Shown here one piece after another: positions 7,700-13,786 of a DNA stretch of 25,262 nucleotides (its first letter is position 1; every line of letters begins with the position of its first letter). Under the pieces are notes generated by a model, which was given only the letters and a program-made list of their open reading frames with translations, searched no databases and was not told the DNA's origin. This stretch comes from a virus. The translations under genes and the position numbers were made by a program. The stretch covers positions 1 to 25,262 of the IMG/VR virus record IMGVR_UViG_3300042874_000675, one strand, 5' to 3'.

Positions 7700-9652
7700 T
7701 TAGGCCGTGGAGTAGGCCATGTTTAATGCTCTAACTAATTCCTGTTCAATCATCCGGCGCATATCCGTTGCATTTTCTTTAAGGGTGCCATTAAAACTGA
7801 TAGTTTCAACCATATTACCAATATTGATATTCAGCGAGGTATTTCGTGTTCCTCCTTGGGCTATGGCGTTCGATGTTTCTTCTACCGGCTTAGTATTATC
7901 TTTTGTTGCTCCCAATATTGCAGGTGTTATACTTGTACCCGGAATGTTAGGCATGGCAATACCCGGAATAATTTCGTTGGCGAGTCCGGCTGCAGCTTTT
8001 TTGGCGTTCACTTCTTCCACTCCTTTGTGGTAGGCCGTGCCCATTTCGCCACCCACTTTTTTAGCAGCATCGATAGCGTTTTTAGAGGCATCAATACCTA
8101 TCAGATCGCCGGCAGCGATTTTAGCTGTTTGCCAGGCATCGGCCCAGTCGCCTTTGAAAAACTGCAACAATGCCTGTGCCATACCACCAAGGCCACTCAG
8201 TATGCCTTTTATCCGGTCAATAATAAAATCTTTAATAATGATACCAAAGCCTTTCACGGCTTCCCAGGCTGCCAACACAGCGCCACGAAACCAGCCAAGT
8301 TTTTCCCAGGCCAATGCTACCGCGGCAACTAAGGCAACAATCCCGACTACAACCCAAACAACGGGGTTAACTGCAAGGGCAGCATTCCATGCCATTGTTG
8401 CTACAGTGAGCAGGCTTATTTTGCCGGTCATAATGCTAACTAATGTGCCCCACGAAGCAATAGCAACGCCCGAAATAGCAAGCCAAGCAGTACGCAATTT
8501 ATCTGCTACGATTTGCCTGTTTTCGGCTATCGAAAGCCAGTCAAAGGCTCGTTTAGTTCCAGTAACAACGTGCCCAAGCCCATTAAAAATGGGGCCTAAT
8601 GATAAAATACCCGAACCCAGTTGGCTACCCATTTGAAGGAGAACCAACATGCCTCCACTATTTTGATAGAGACCAATCCCCATATCATTAATTTTTGCTT
8701 TAAATATGTCTATTTTATGGCCCCATGTATTTGTACGAATAGCAGCCTGTTCAAAGGCCACGTTTGTTCCACTTACCCGATTTGTCATTTCATCAACCAG
8801 AGAAGCGTTTTGAATTAAAAATTGTGCCGCCACCGTGTTTTCCATACCAAATGTTTTGGTCAGAAACGTAACATCGTTCAATTTTGGTTTTAATGCTTCA
8901 AGTGCCTGCGACATAGATGTCATTTTAAAATCAACACCTAAGTCACTTTGCATTTTTAACAAGATATTTCTCATCGCCGTTCCTGCTTCGGCTCCCTTGA
9001 GATTGTTTTTACTTAACACTTCAATTACTCCTGCAGTAGCCTCAACGGAGATGCCGGCAGCATTAGCTGCAGCGCCCACAACCTTGAACGATTGTGCTAA
9101 ATCGGGTATTTCAGCAGCGCCATACTTTGCCCCTGCACCTAAAACATTAATTATTCTAGTTGCCTCCGAGGCTTGTAAACCGAATTGATTAATCGTACCG
9201 GTGAGCGCTTCAGCAGCGGCAGCCATTTCTATTCCCGATGCTTGTGAAAGGGTTATTGTTTCTTTCTGAAGCATCTGAAGCCCACTCATTCCTATCTTTG
9301 TTACATCAATTTGGGATGCTAAAATTTTATACGACTCGGCGGCTTGCTTTGCCCCCAGCCCGCTCTTAATTCCTAATTCGCGTGCCGTTTCGCCTAATGC
9401 TTCCAATTCTTTACCCGCAATACCCGTTATAGCACTCAAATCTGCCATGCTTTGTTCAAATTCTAGTCCGGGCTTGTTTATTTCAGAAAGCGTATTGCCC
9501 ATTCTATCAAATAATTCGGCTGTTTGATTTACCTGCCACATACATTTATTAAGGCGCATCATTGCCAAACCCAAAGCGTTAGATGCCTTTTCAGCCGAAT
9601 TTAATCCTTTCGAAATTAAATCATTGATTTTAATTGTATAGGCAATTTCCAT
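7700..9652 (-). CDS. Tail tape measure protein (TP901 family)
   Basis: A 650-residue protein, the longest in the window. Residues about 60-300 form the conserved tape-measure core: FEQSMADLSAITG (66-78), GAKQAAESYKILASQ (100-114), TLSQASGIEMAAAAEALTG (134-152), GVIEVLSKNNLKGAEAGTAMRNI (208-230). Hydrophobic segments lie at about 389-405, 413-427 and 429-449, as usual in tape measures, which may pass into the host inner membrane during DNA delivery. The protein sets tail length: with about 1.5 angstrom per residue the tail would be roughly 95-100 nm. It follows the chaperone gene as expected, though a plus-strand membrane gene is inserted between the two. Confidence 0.9.
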   Translation of the reverse strand: MEIAYTIKINDLISKGLNSAEKASNALGLAMMRLNKCMWQVNQTAELFDRMGNTLSEINKPGLEFEQSMADLSAITGIAGKELEALGETARELGIKSGLGAKQAAESYKILASQIDVTKIGMSGLQMLQKETITLSQASGIEMAAAAEALTGTINQFGLQASEATRIINVLGAGAKYGAAEIPDLAQSFKVVGAAANAAGISVEATAGVIEVLSKNNLKGAEAGTAMRNILLKMQSDLGVDFKMTSMSQALEALKPKLNDVTFLTKTFGMENTVAAQFLIQNASLVDEMTNRVSGTNVAFEQAAIRTNTWGHKIDIFKAKINDMGIGLYQNSGGMLVLLQMGSQLGSGILSLGPIFNGLGHVVTGTKRAFDWLSIAENRQIVADKLRTAWLAISGVAIASWGTLVSIMTGKISLLTVATMAWNAALAVNPVVWVVVGIVALVAAVALAWEKLGWFRGAVLAAWEAVKGFGIIIKDFIIDRIKGILSGLGGMAQALLQFFKGDWADAWQTAKIAAGDLIGIDASKNAIDAAKKVGGEMGTAYHKGVEEVNAKKAAAGLANEIIPGIAMPNIPGTSITPAILGATKDNTKPVEETSNAIAQGGTRNTSLNINIGNMVETISFNGTLKENATDMRRMIEQELVRALNMAYSTA

Positions 9653-9664
9653 TTCTTATATTTG
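9634..9664 (+). promoter_or_regulatory. Bacteroidota-type promoter of the inserted membrane gene
   Basis: On the plus strand TTG lies at 9634-9636 and TATATTTG at 9657-9664, separated by 20 bp. This matches the Bacteroidota primary sigma consensus (TTG, 19-21 bp, TAnnTTTG). The start codon of the small membrane gene follows 19 bp further on, so the leader would be about 12-15 nt. The promoter lies over the start of the tape-measure gene on the other strand. Confidence 0.65.
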
Positions 9665-9683
9665 AAAAATAATTTTAATCAAC

Positions 9684-9881
9684 ATGAAAATAAATTTTGT
9701 TTCAGCACTGATAATTATTTTATTGGGTATTCCACTTTCAAATTTTATCATTGAGCATTCTTTTGGGCATTTATCTCCTAATTATTGGGCTATACAGGGA
9801 CTGGTTTTTCTGTTAACCTATTTGTTTTGCCTTACAGTTTTAACATACTTGTTTTCGCTAATTCATAAATGGGGTCGCTAA
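9684..9881 (+). CDS. Small two-helix membrane protein, independently transcribed (moron-like)
   Basis: A 65-residue protein on the strand opposite to all surrounding tail genes. Two hydrophobic segments at about 3-24 (FVSALIIILLGIPLSNFII) and 35-60 (WAIQGLVFLLTYLFCLTVLTY) give a hairpin in the inner membrane, with a short loop containing EHSFGHLSP and a basic end (HKWGR). It has its own Bacteroidota promoter 20 bp upstream, so it may be expressed in the lysogen when the late genes are silent. This fits a moron, for example a superinfection-exclusion protein. Topology and size also fit a class II holin, but expression from a housekeeping-type promoter argues against that. The function is inferred. 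Confidence 0.6.
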   Translation: MKINFVSALIIILLGIPLSNFIIEHSFGHLSPNYWAIQGLVFLLTYLFCLTVLTYLFSLIHKWGR

Positions 9882-9903
9882 TTAATCGCATTTGGCCTGT
9901 TTG

Positions 9904-9973
9904 CTCTTCACTCTTCACTCTTCACTCTTCACTCTTCACTCTTCACTCTTCACTCTTCACTCTTCACTCTTCA
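9904..9973. repeat. Ten tandem copies of a 7-bp repeat (CTCTTCA / TGAAGAG)
   Basis: Ten exact head-to-tail copies of CTCTTCA fill 9904-9973. They lie between the end of the plus-strand membrane gene and the end of the minus-strand tail assembly reading frame. Read on the minus strand the unit is TGAAGAG. The first TGA is the stop codon of the frameshifted tail assembly protein, and because 7 is not a multiple of 3 the array gives stop codons in all three minus frames every 21 bp. Plus-strand open frames through the array are repeat artefacts. Copy number is likely to vary by slippage. Confidence 0.95.
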
Positions 9974-10165
9974 CTTATTCCCTTTTGCCTCCTGTTCTCT
10001 CAGCCATTTCAACTCTTTATATCGCATTGCCCACTCTTCATCGCTCAGGCTGTCCGGGTCGGGCAGGTGCAGATAATATCTGATCTGGGCATTTATTATC
10101 CGTACCCATTCCGTCTCTTTTAACTCGGCAGCCGTTATAAGTTTACCAGTTCGGCCTCTTTCACT
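9971..10165 (-). CDS. Frameshift (-1) extension of the tail assembly chaperone
   Basis: This frame is open on the minus strand from 10165 to a TGA at 9971. It encodes about 54 residues after the point where the chaperone frame stops (TAAELKETEWVRIINAQ..., with YYLHLPDPDSLSDEEWAMRY and a helical end). It lies in the -1 frame relative to the chaperone and has no ATG, GTG or TTG until well inside the conserved-looking part. In many tailed phages the gene before the tape measure is extended by a programmed frameshift (lambda G-GT, P2 E-E'). No classic slippery heptamer is visible in the overlap, so the exact site is unknown; an indel in the source sequence is the alternative. Confidence 0.6.
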   Translation of the reverse strand, partial: SERGRTGKLITAAELKETEWVRIINAQIRYYLHLPDPDSLSDEEWAMRYKELKWLREQEAKGNK

Positions 10166-10446
10166 TCAATGAGTTCCGACAGTTTGCCCGATACTCCCAA
10201 AAACAAATCATCTTCTGTTTTTATGGCCTCGCTGCCACCCAGCCAGCAATTGTTGAGTATAATCTCGTTAAACTTGATCGGATCTTTCGCTGCTACCGAT
10301 GTGGCATACGACAAGGTCTTGCGATCCGGTTTTTTCAGGTAGGCAATATGTCCATCTACGATAATGCCAAACACTTTACCGTGTTTAGCTTTCCATTCTT
10401 CAATTTGTTCGCGCGATGCTTCGCCTTTATAGTTTTGGTTTTCCAT
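10135..10446 (-). CDS. Tail assembly chaperone (Mu gp41 position)
   Basis: A 103-residue protein between the tail tube and the tape measure, the standard place of tail assembly chaperones that bind the tape measure while the tube polymerises. The sequence is mostly helical and acidic (SREQIEEWKAKHGKVF, then KTLSYATSVAAKDPIKFNEIILNNCWLGG at about 49-77), a pattern I also associate with gp41-like and DUF5053-like tail chaperones. It ends with a TAA at 10135-10137, past which a second reading frame continues (see the extension entry). The usual arrangement yields two products in a fixed ratio. Confidence 0.7.
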   Translation of the reverse strand: MENQNYKGEASREQIEEWKAKHGKVFGIIVDGHIAYLKKPDRKTLSYATSVAAKDPIKFNEIILNNCWLGGSEAIKTEDDLFLGVSGKLSELIEVKEAELVNL

Positions 10447-10463
10447 GTTTTTCTTTTTAAAGT

Positions 10464-10498
10464 GTTCCGGCTACCAAAAAAAGATCGGCAGCCGGAAC
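10464..10498 (-). other. Strong RNA hairpin between tail tube and chaperone genes
   Basis: On the minus strand the arms GTTCCGGCT and AGCCGGAAC pair perfectly (9 bp), then a G.U pair and two G-C pairs continue the stem to 12 pairs around an 11-nt loop rich in T. The plus strand has A.C at the wobble position, so the structure is better in the minus transcript, which is the tail operon mRNA. No long U tract follows; the chaperone ATG is 18 nt away. It may be an RNA-processing or attenuation site that keeps tube expression high relative to the chaperone. Confidence 0.7.
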
Positions 10499-10509
10499 TT
10501 GGGTTTGGT

Positions 10510-10923
10510 TTATTTTTTCTGATTTTCGATGCGAAGGCATATAAACGGAAGAGTTATCTCCATATATTTATCGCCTTGCTTTAGTTCTTTTCCATCTTCA
10601 GTAAATTCGATGCCGCGTATCTTGTCAACAATCAATACTTCGCCCACATTCTGGCCTCCATAAGTTACTACTGCATCGAGCCGAAGGCCTAATACGCTCC
10701 CCGAACCGGCCAAACGCAATGTTTCCAGCTCGCTCTGCAAAAGCGTTATTTCGCCTTCATAACTGCGGTTTCCGCGCTGTATATGCAGCGGCTCATTGCC
10801 TTTGCCATACACCAGTTCCTTTTCCTGCTTGCTGCTGTATTTGATGCCCCGAAAGCCTGTAATTACTTTGCCTCCTAGTGCTAATATCAAATCAGCAAAT
10901 TCATATTGTCTCGAATCAAACAT
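10510..10923 (-). CDS. Tail tube protein (Mu gp40 / M-like)
   Basis: A 137-residue protein directly downstream of the sheath gene, as in Mu and P2. It is rich in beta strands, with features such as GFRGIKYSSKQEKELVYGKGNEPLHIQRGNRSYEGEITL (about residues 23-61) followed by EVLIVDKIRGIEF (92-104) and a closing strand MEITLPFICLRI. The 'YG.G..P......G...yeG.itl' pattern is typical of Mu-like tail tube proteins. It polymerises into hexameric rings around the tape measure. The ATG has an unusually good Shine-Dalgarno sequence, and a hairpin lies after the stop codon; both fit high output of a major structural protein. Confidence 0.8.
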   Translation of the reverse strand: MFDSRQYEFADLILALGGKVITGFRGIKYSSKQEKELVYGKGNEPLHIQRGNRSYEGEITLLQSELETLRLAGSGSVLGLRLDAVVTYGGQNVGEVLIVDKIRGIEFTEDGKELKQGDKYMEITLPFICLRIENQKK

Positions 10924-10928
10924 ATTTT

Positions 10929-10933
10929 CCTCC
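10929..10933 (-). promoter_or_regulatory. Shine-Dalgarno GGAGG of the tail tube gene
   Basis: On the minus strand GGAGG lies 5 nt before the tail tube ATG, preceded by AAAA. Most genes in this window have A-rich leaders with no such motif, as usual in Bacteroidota, so this is an exception. Confidence 0.6.
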
Positions 10934-10935
10934 TT

Positions 10936-12132
10936 TTAAATTACGGTTTTAAAACCAAGTTCTACATTAATATAGCGCGAATAGCCGTATGGTTTTACCT
11001 GAAGAATTATTTTTAATAATCCGGTAGAAACAATGTTCTGATCGACATCAACAAAACACACCACGCCGGTATCGTTCTGGTTTGCCGGATCATTGCCCAA
11101 CTCTCCATTAGCAGTCATTGAATTAACAATGGCGTTTTCCACTTGGTTTTCAATCGATTTCGCGTAAACAACCGATACTTTACCCTCGTCGGTAACAGGT
11201 ACTTCTTCCAGCAGTTCATTGATCAAGGTGTCGTATGCAATTCGGTAAGCCTTGTCAACGGTGCGTCGCGCTGAAATGTGATTGTAGTCGTCTGTTACAG
11301 GCGCTGCAAGCGTATCGTCATTGAAATAATACCCCGTCCGTCCTGTATGGGTTCTAAAGGTAATATATCCTTTATCGTGTATAGAGGCTACGTCCGACTG
11401 CTCGGCTAAAACCTGTCCCAGATAAACAGCAAAAACGCCTTTAACAGCTCCATCTTTTACCCTGCCTATATTGCGCTGAACCGGTGCTATGGCCAATTTT
11501 CCAGCTACTATTCCAATGGCGCATCCATTGCCCTCTACTGTATCACCAATAACAATTCCAACACGATTATTTGTGGCGAGGCTTAGGTCGGGAAGTAGAA
11601 TAGGATCGGATTGATAATAAAGCCCCGAAATCAAAACAAATACCGGTGCTTTTAGCGTGTCGGTGGCCCATGTTGCAGTTATTTGGCCTTGTAACATAGC
11701 CAAGTTAACATCTGCATCAATACCTGTTGTAGTAACCGGAACATAGGCTAATGCCGGAGTACGGTGAACGATTAATGTTCTGATTTTTCCATTCGCTGTC
11801 AACAATAATTTTTGAACTCCATCAATGGTTGCCAGAGTAAGCATAGTAGTCATGGTTACTGTATCAGCAAAGCCAATTATCCACACTTCAACTCCATCGC
11901 CGCTCTGATCGAACAATTGATTAAGTAGTTTGTAAATTCCCGGATTATTCAGCTCAGTAAGCCCAAGCAAATTAGTTATGTCGGCTCGCTGTGATATTTT
12001 GTAGGGTGTATTGAGAGAGAACATGCCGGAAACCGTGACACCGGTTGCCAAAATACCAATCACCCCATCAGCCGAAGCTGATACTTGGCCCAGGGCCCCG
12101 TTGATAAAATCAATTTTTACTAGTGGTAACAT
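10936..12132 (-). CDS. Tail sheath protein (DUF2586-like)
   Basis: A 398-residue protein, the contractile sheath. The N-terminus LPLVKIDFINGALGQVSASADGVIGILATG (residues 2-31) is the glycine-rich start of DUF2586-type sheaths. Residues about 270-300 contain GYITFRTHTGRTGYYFNDDTLAAPVTDDYNHISARRTVDKAYR, the conserved 'fr...g..gyyfnD......t.Dy..i..rRv.dka.r' block. The C-terminal part has NDTGVVCFVDVDQNIVSTGLLKIILQVKPYGY (about 353-384), the strand that links neighbouring subunits. The sheath contracts to drive the tube through the envelope. The start shares one base with the stop of the upstream small gene. Confidence 0.9.
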   Translation of the reverse strand: MLPLVKIDFINGALGQVSASADGVIGILATGVTVSGMFSLNTPYKISQRADITNLLGLTELNNPGIYKLLNQLFDQSGDGVEVWIIGFADTVTMTTMLTLATIDGVQKLLLTANGKIRTLIVHRTPALAYVPVTTTGIDADVNLAMLQGQITATWATDTLKAPVFVLISGLYYQSDPILLPDLSLATNNRVGIVIGDTVEGNGCAIGIVAGKLAIAPVQRNIGRVKDGAVKGVFAVYLGQVLAEQSDVASIHDKGYITFRTHTGRTGYYFNDDTLAAPVTDDYNHISARRTVDKAYRIAYDTLINELLEEVPVTDEGKVSVVYAKSIENQVENAIVNSMTANGELGNDPANQNDTGVVCFVDVDQNIVSTGLLKIILQVKPYGYSRYINVELGFKTVI

Positions 12133-12344
12133 TATTCAACCTCCCGTTTTTTAACTGTACGAATACCTTTGTCCTGTAACGTTTCGCCATGCATTTGCGC
12201 ATATTGCATCTGAATGAACGCATTATTGTCGCTCGTAAAGTAGATCTCATCTACATTGTGCGTCGCAAATATTGCGCTTGCTGATTTTGGAACACCTGAA
12301 CCAAAATTGGCACTCGGCTCCTTTATTTCTCTTTTCTTTGTCAT
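12132..12344 (-). CDS. Small phage protein of unknown function
   Basis: A 70-residue basic protein between the candidate u-spanin gene and the sheath. It has a disordered N-terminus (TKKREIKEPSANFGSG), a short middle (SASAIFATHNVDEIYFTSDNNAFIQMQYA) and a basic end (IRTVKKREVE). There is no signal peptide or membrane helix. The ATG follows the lipoprotein stop by 2 bp, and the stop overlaps the sheath start by 1 bp, so it is tightly coupled to the sheath. Small proteins of this kind precede the sheath in related phages, but I know of no role. Confidence 0.7.
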   Translation of the reverse strand: MTKKREIKEPSANFGSGVPKSASAIFATHNVDEIYFTSDNNAFIQMQYAQMHGETLQDKGIRTVKKREVE

Positions 12345-12346
12345 TT

Positions 12347-12853
12347 TTAATGTGTTATTTTATAAATAAATAGTAGCCCTATCGAAATCAAAAGCAGTGA
12401 GGCAATGTAAAAACCTTTAATCTCCCATTTTTGGAATTCGGTTAAATAGTTTACTCTTACAATTTTCTCAATATCGCTCTTGCTATATTCTACTTCGGTT
12501 TTATAATGCTTTGAAAATCGATTAAACACAGCCACCGAATCAACGGTGCATTTTGCCGTCAATATATTATTTCTTAAGTTTATGATCGGAATATCTACCT
12601 GTCGTCCGGTTTTATATTCCTGAAGCTCTTTCAAAACTACTTGCCCCTGTTCGTTGCACGCTACCAAAGCTTTCAAAACGGAGCTGTCGGCAGGGGTGTA
12701 AGTAATAGAATCTTTTTGCTCTACATATTCTCGAATCGAATTCGAGGAGCTGTCACGCACCCATTGAATGGGCGGAAACTTGGCATTGCACCTTTTTTGC
12801 GTTGTGCAGCTCACAAGTATTAACAAAATTGAAATAAACAGAAGCTTTCTCAT
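12347..12853 (-). CDS. Lipoprotein with C-terminal membrane anchor; candidate u-spanin
   Basis: A 168-residue protein. It begins with a lipoprotein signal peptide, KLLFISILLILVSC, with lipobox LVSC and the acylated cysteine at 16. The middle is hydrophilic with mixed strands and helices. Residues about 148-165 (FYIASLLLISIGLLFIYKI) form a C-terminal membrane helix. An outer-membrane lipid anchor plus an inner-membrane helix in one chain is the hallmark of unimolecular spanins (phage T1 gp11), which fuse the two membranes in the last step of lysis. It follows the endolysin and a coiled-coil membrane protein, and overlaps the latter by 4 bp. The name is inferred from architecture and context. 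Confidence 0.65.
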   Translation of the reverse strand: MRKLLFISILLILVSCTTQKRCNAKFPPIQWVRDSSSNSIREYVEQKDSITYTPADSSVLKALVACNEQGQVVLKELQEYKTGRQVDIPIINLRNNILTAKCTVDSVAVFNRFSKHYKTEVEYSKSDIEKIVRVNYLTEFQKWEIKGFYIASLLLISIGLLFIYKITH

Positions 12854-13242
12854 TTATCTTCACTTTTTAGCTTATTAATAATACCCTCATCCACGTTGAG
12901 ATTCTTTAATGCGGAAATCACATCTGCATTTACTTTTTGCATCCTGCTTACTTTTTTTTCCAGCACATCAATTCTAAGTGATAGATTCGTTTTCTCCGAT
13001 CGTAATATACTCAGCTCCTCGTGGCTTTGCGTAAGCCGATCAACCAATTTGCCATTTTGATCCATGAGCGAATTAACCGATACCAACATGTTGTTTACCG
13101 CGTCGGTTGCTAAATCAACATTGCTTTTCTGAACACTGTTGTTTTCTTTCGCAATAGACTGCCGAAAGGTTGCTATAGTATATATGGTGCCTCCGGATAG
13201 AAGGGTCGTTACAATAGACAATATAATTTCTAAAACGCTCAT
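12850..13242 (-). CDS. Membrane-anchored coiled-coil protein of the lysis cassette
   Basis: A 130-residue protein. It has one N-terminal membrane helix (about residues 4-25, LEIILSIVTTLLSGGTIYTIAT), then a long helical, coiled-coil region with heptad leucines (about 60-105: LTQSHEELSILRSEKTNLSLRI, DVLEKKVSRM). The start ATG overlaps the amidase stop by 4 bp and its stop overlaps the lipoprotein start. It may be a holin or holin partner, or an i-spanin-like protein; a single N-terminal anchor with a long coil fits the latter shape. Similar coiled-coil membrane proteins are common in Bacteroidota prophages without known role. Confidence 0.6.
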   Translation of the reverse strand: MSVLEIILSIVTTLLSGGTIYTIATFRQSIAKENNSVQKSNVDLATDAVNNMLVSVNSLMDQNGKLVDRLTQSHEELSILRSEKTNLSLRIDVLEKKVSRMQKVNADVISALKNLNVDEGIINKLKSEDK

Positions 13243-13718
13243 CGTTTTATGTTCTTTTGGTTAATCCCTATCTCTTTAAGCCACTTAGGTACATCAAAAC
13301 AAGGACATGCTTTATTGCTGAATTGATTGTGCCCGGCGCACTGCACATCGGGAAATGTTCTCACAAAATCAAGGATGTACTTTTTGAGTGCCTTACGCTG
13401 CTCAATGGTACGGGTATCCTGAGGCTTCTCGCCATCGGCTGTCAATCCGCCTACATAAACAATATGTCTGCTGTATGAGTTCGCTCCGGCAGCGCCATTT
13501 GTTATTTCCCAACCATCTACATACGCATCTTCATTGTTTTCAACCAGGCGTTCTATTCCTCCGTTTAGGTGAAACAGGTCAGTATAGCCTACTTGCTTCC
13601 AGCCTCTTCCTTCGGGTTTGGGCAATAAGTGCCAGCGCCGAATATCGCTGCCGGACACTTCGCGCCCTGCGGCAGTTGCTGTGCAATGAATGATCAGGTA
13701 TTTGATTGGTGTGCGCAT
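13239..13718 (-). CDS. Endolysin: N-acetylmuramoyl-L-alanine amidase (T7 lysozyme-like)
   Basis: A 159-residue enzyme that cuts the amide bond between N-acetylmuramic acid and L-alanine in peptidoglycan. The amidase_2 fold is visible: YLIIHCTAT with His11, GYTDLFHLNGG with Tyr45, and GHNQFSNKACPCFD with His130 and Cys138. The zinc ligands of T7 lysozyme are His, His and Cys, and the eight-residue spacing of His130 and Cys138 matches T7 (His122, Cys130). No signal peptide is seen, so release needs a holin or another route. It lies between the capsid gene and the membrane proteins of the lysis cassette. Confidence 0.92.
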   Translation of the reverse strand: MRTPIKYLIIHCTATAAGREVSGSDIRRWHLLPKPEGRGWKQVGYTDLFHLNGGIERLVENNEDAYVDGWEITNGAAGANSYSRHIVYVGGLTADGEKPQDTRTIEQRKALKKYILDFVRTFPDVQCAGHNQFSNKACPCFDVPKWLKEIGINQKNIKR

Positions 13719-13739
13719 ATTTTTATTGTTTTACCTATG

Positions 13740-13766
13740 AGGGCGAGCTCTTTAAGAACTCGCCCT
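13740..13766 (-). terminator. Hairpin after the major capsid gene
   Basis: Arms AGGGCGAG (13740-13747) and CTCGCCCT (13759-13766) form a perfect 8-bp, GC-rich stem with an 11-nt loop. It lies in the 68-bp gap between the capsid stop and the amidase start. On the minus strand it is followed by an A-rich stretch rather than a U tract, so partial termination or mRNA end protection is more likely than full termination. Confidence 0.65.
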
Positions 13767-13786
13767 AGGCCCATCTATTGATTAGG

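Noticed and set aside
7384-9188. Long plus-strand frames opposite the tape measure and DUF6046-like genes
   Set aside because: They are antisense shadows of clear coding genes, with no family pattern and no promoter.
9684-9881. Holin assignment for the 65-residue two-helix protein
   Set aside because: Size and topology fit, but it is far from the lysis cassette, is on the opposite strand, and has a housekeeping-type promoter that would make a holin lethal to the lysogen.
9904-9973. CRISPR array or clustered repeats with spacers
   Set aside because: The repeats are contiguous 7-bp units with no spacers and no cas genes; the same holds for the 8-bp array at 22287-22350.
9869-10123. Plus-strand open frames of 63-84 residues with SLFTLHS-type repeats
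   Set aside because: They are translations of the 7-bp tandem array and of the antisense of the chaperone extension, with no family resemblance.
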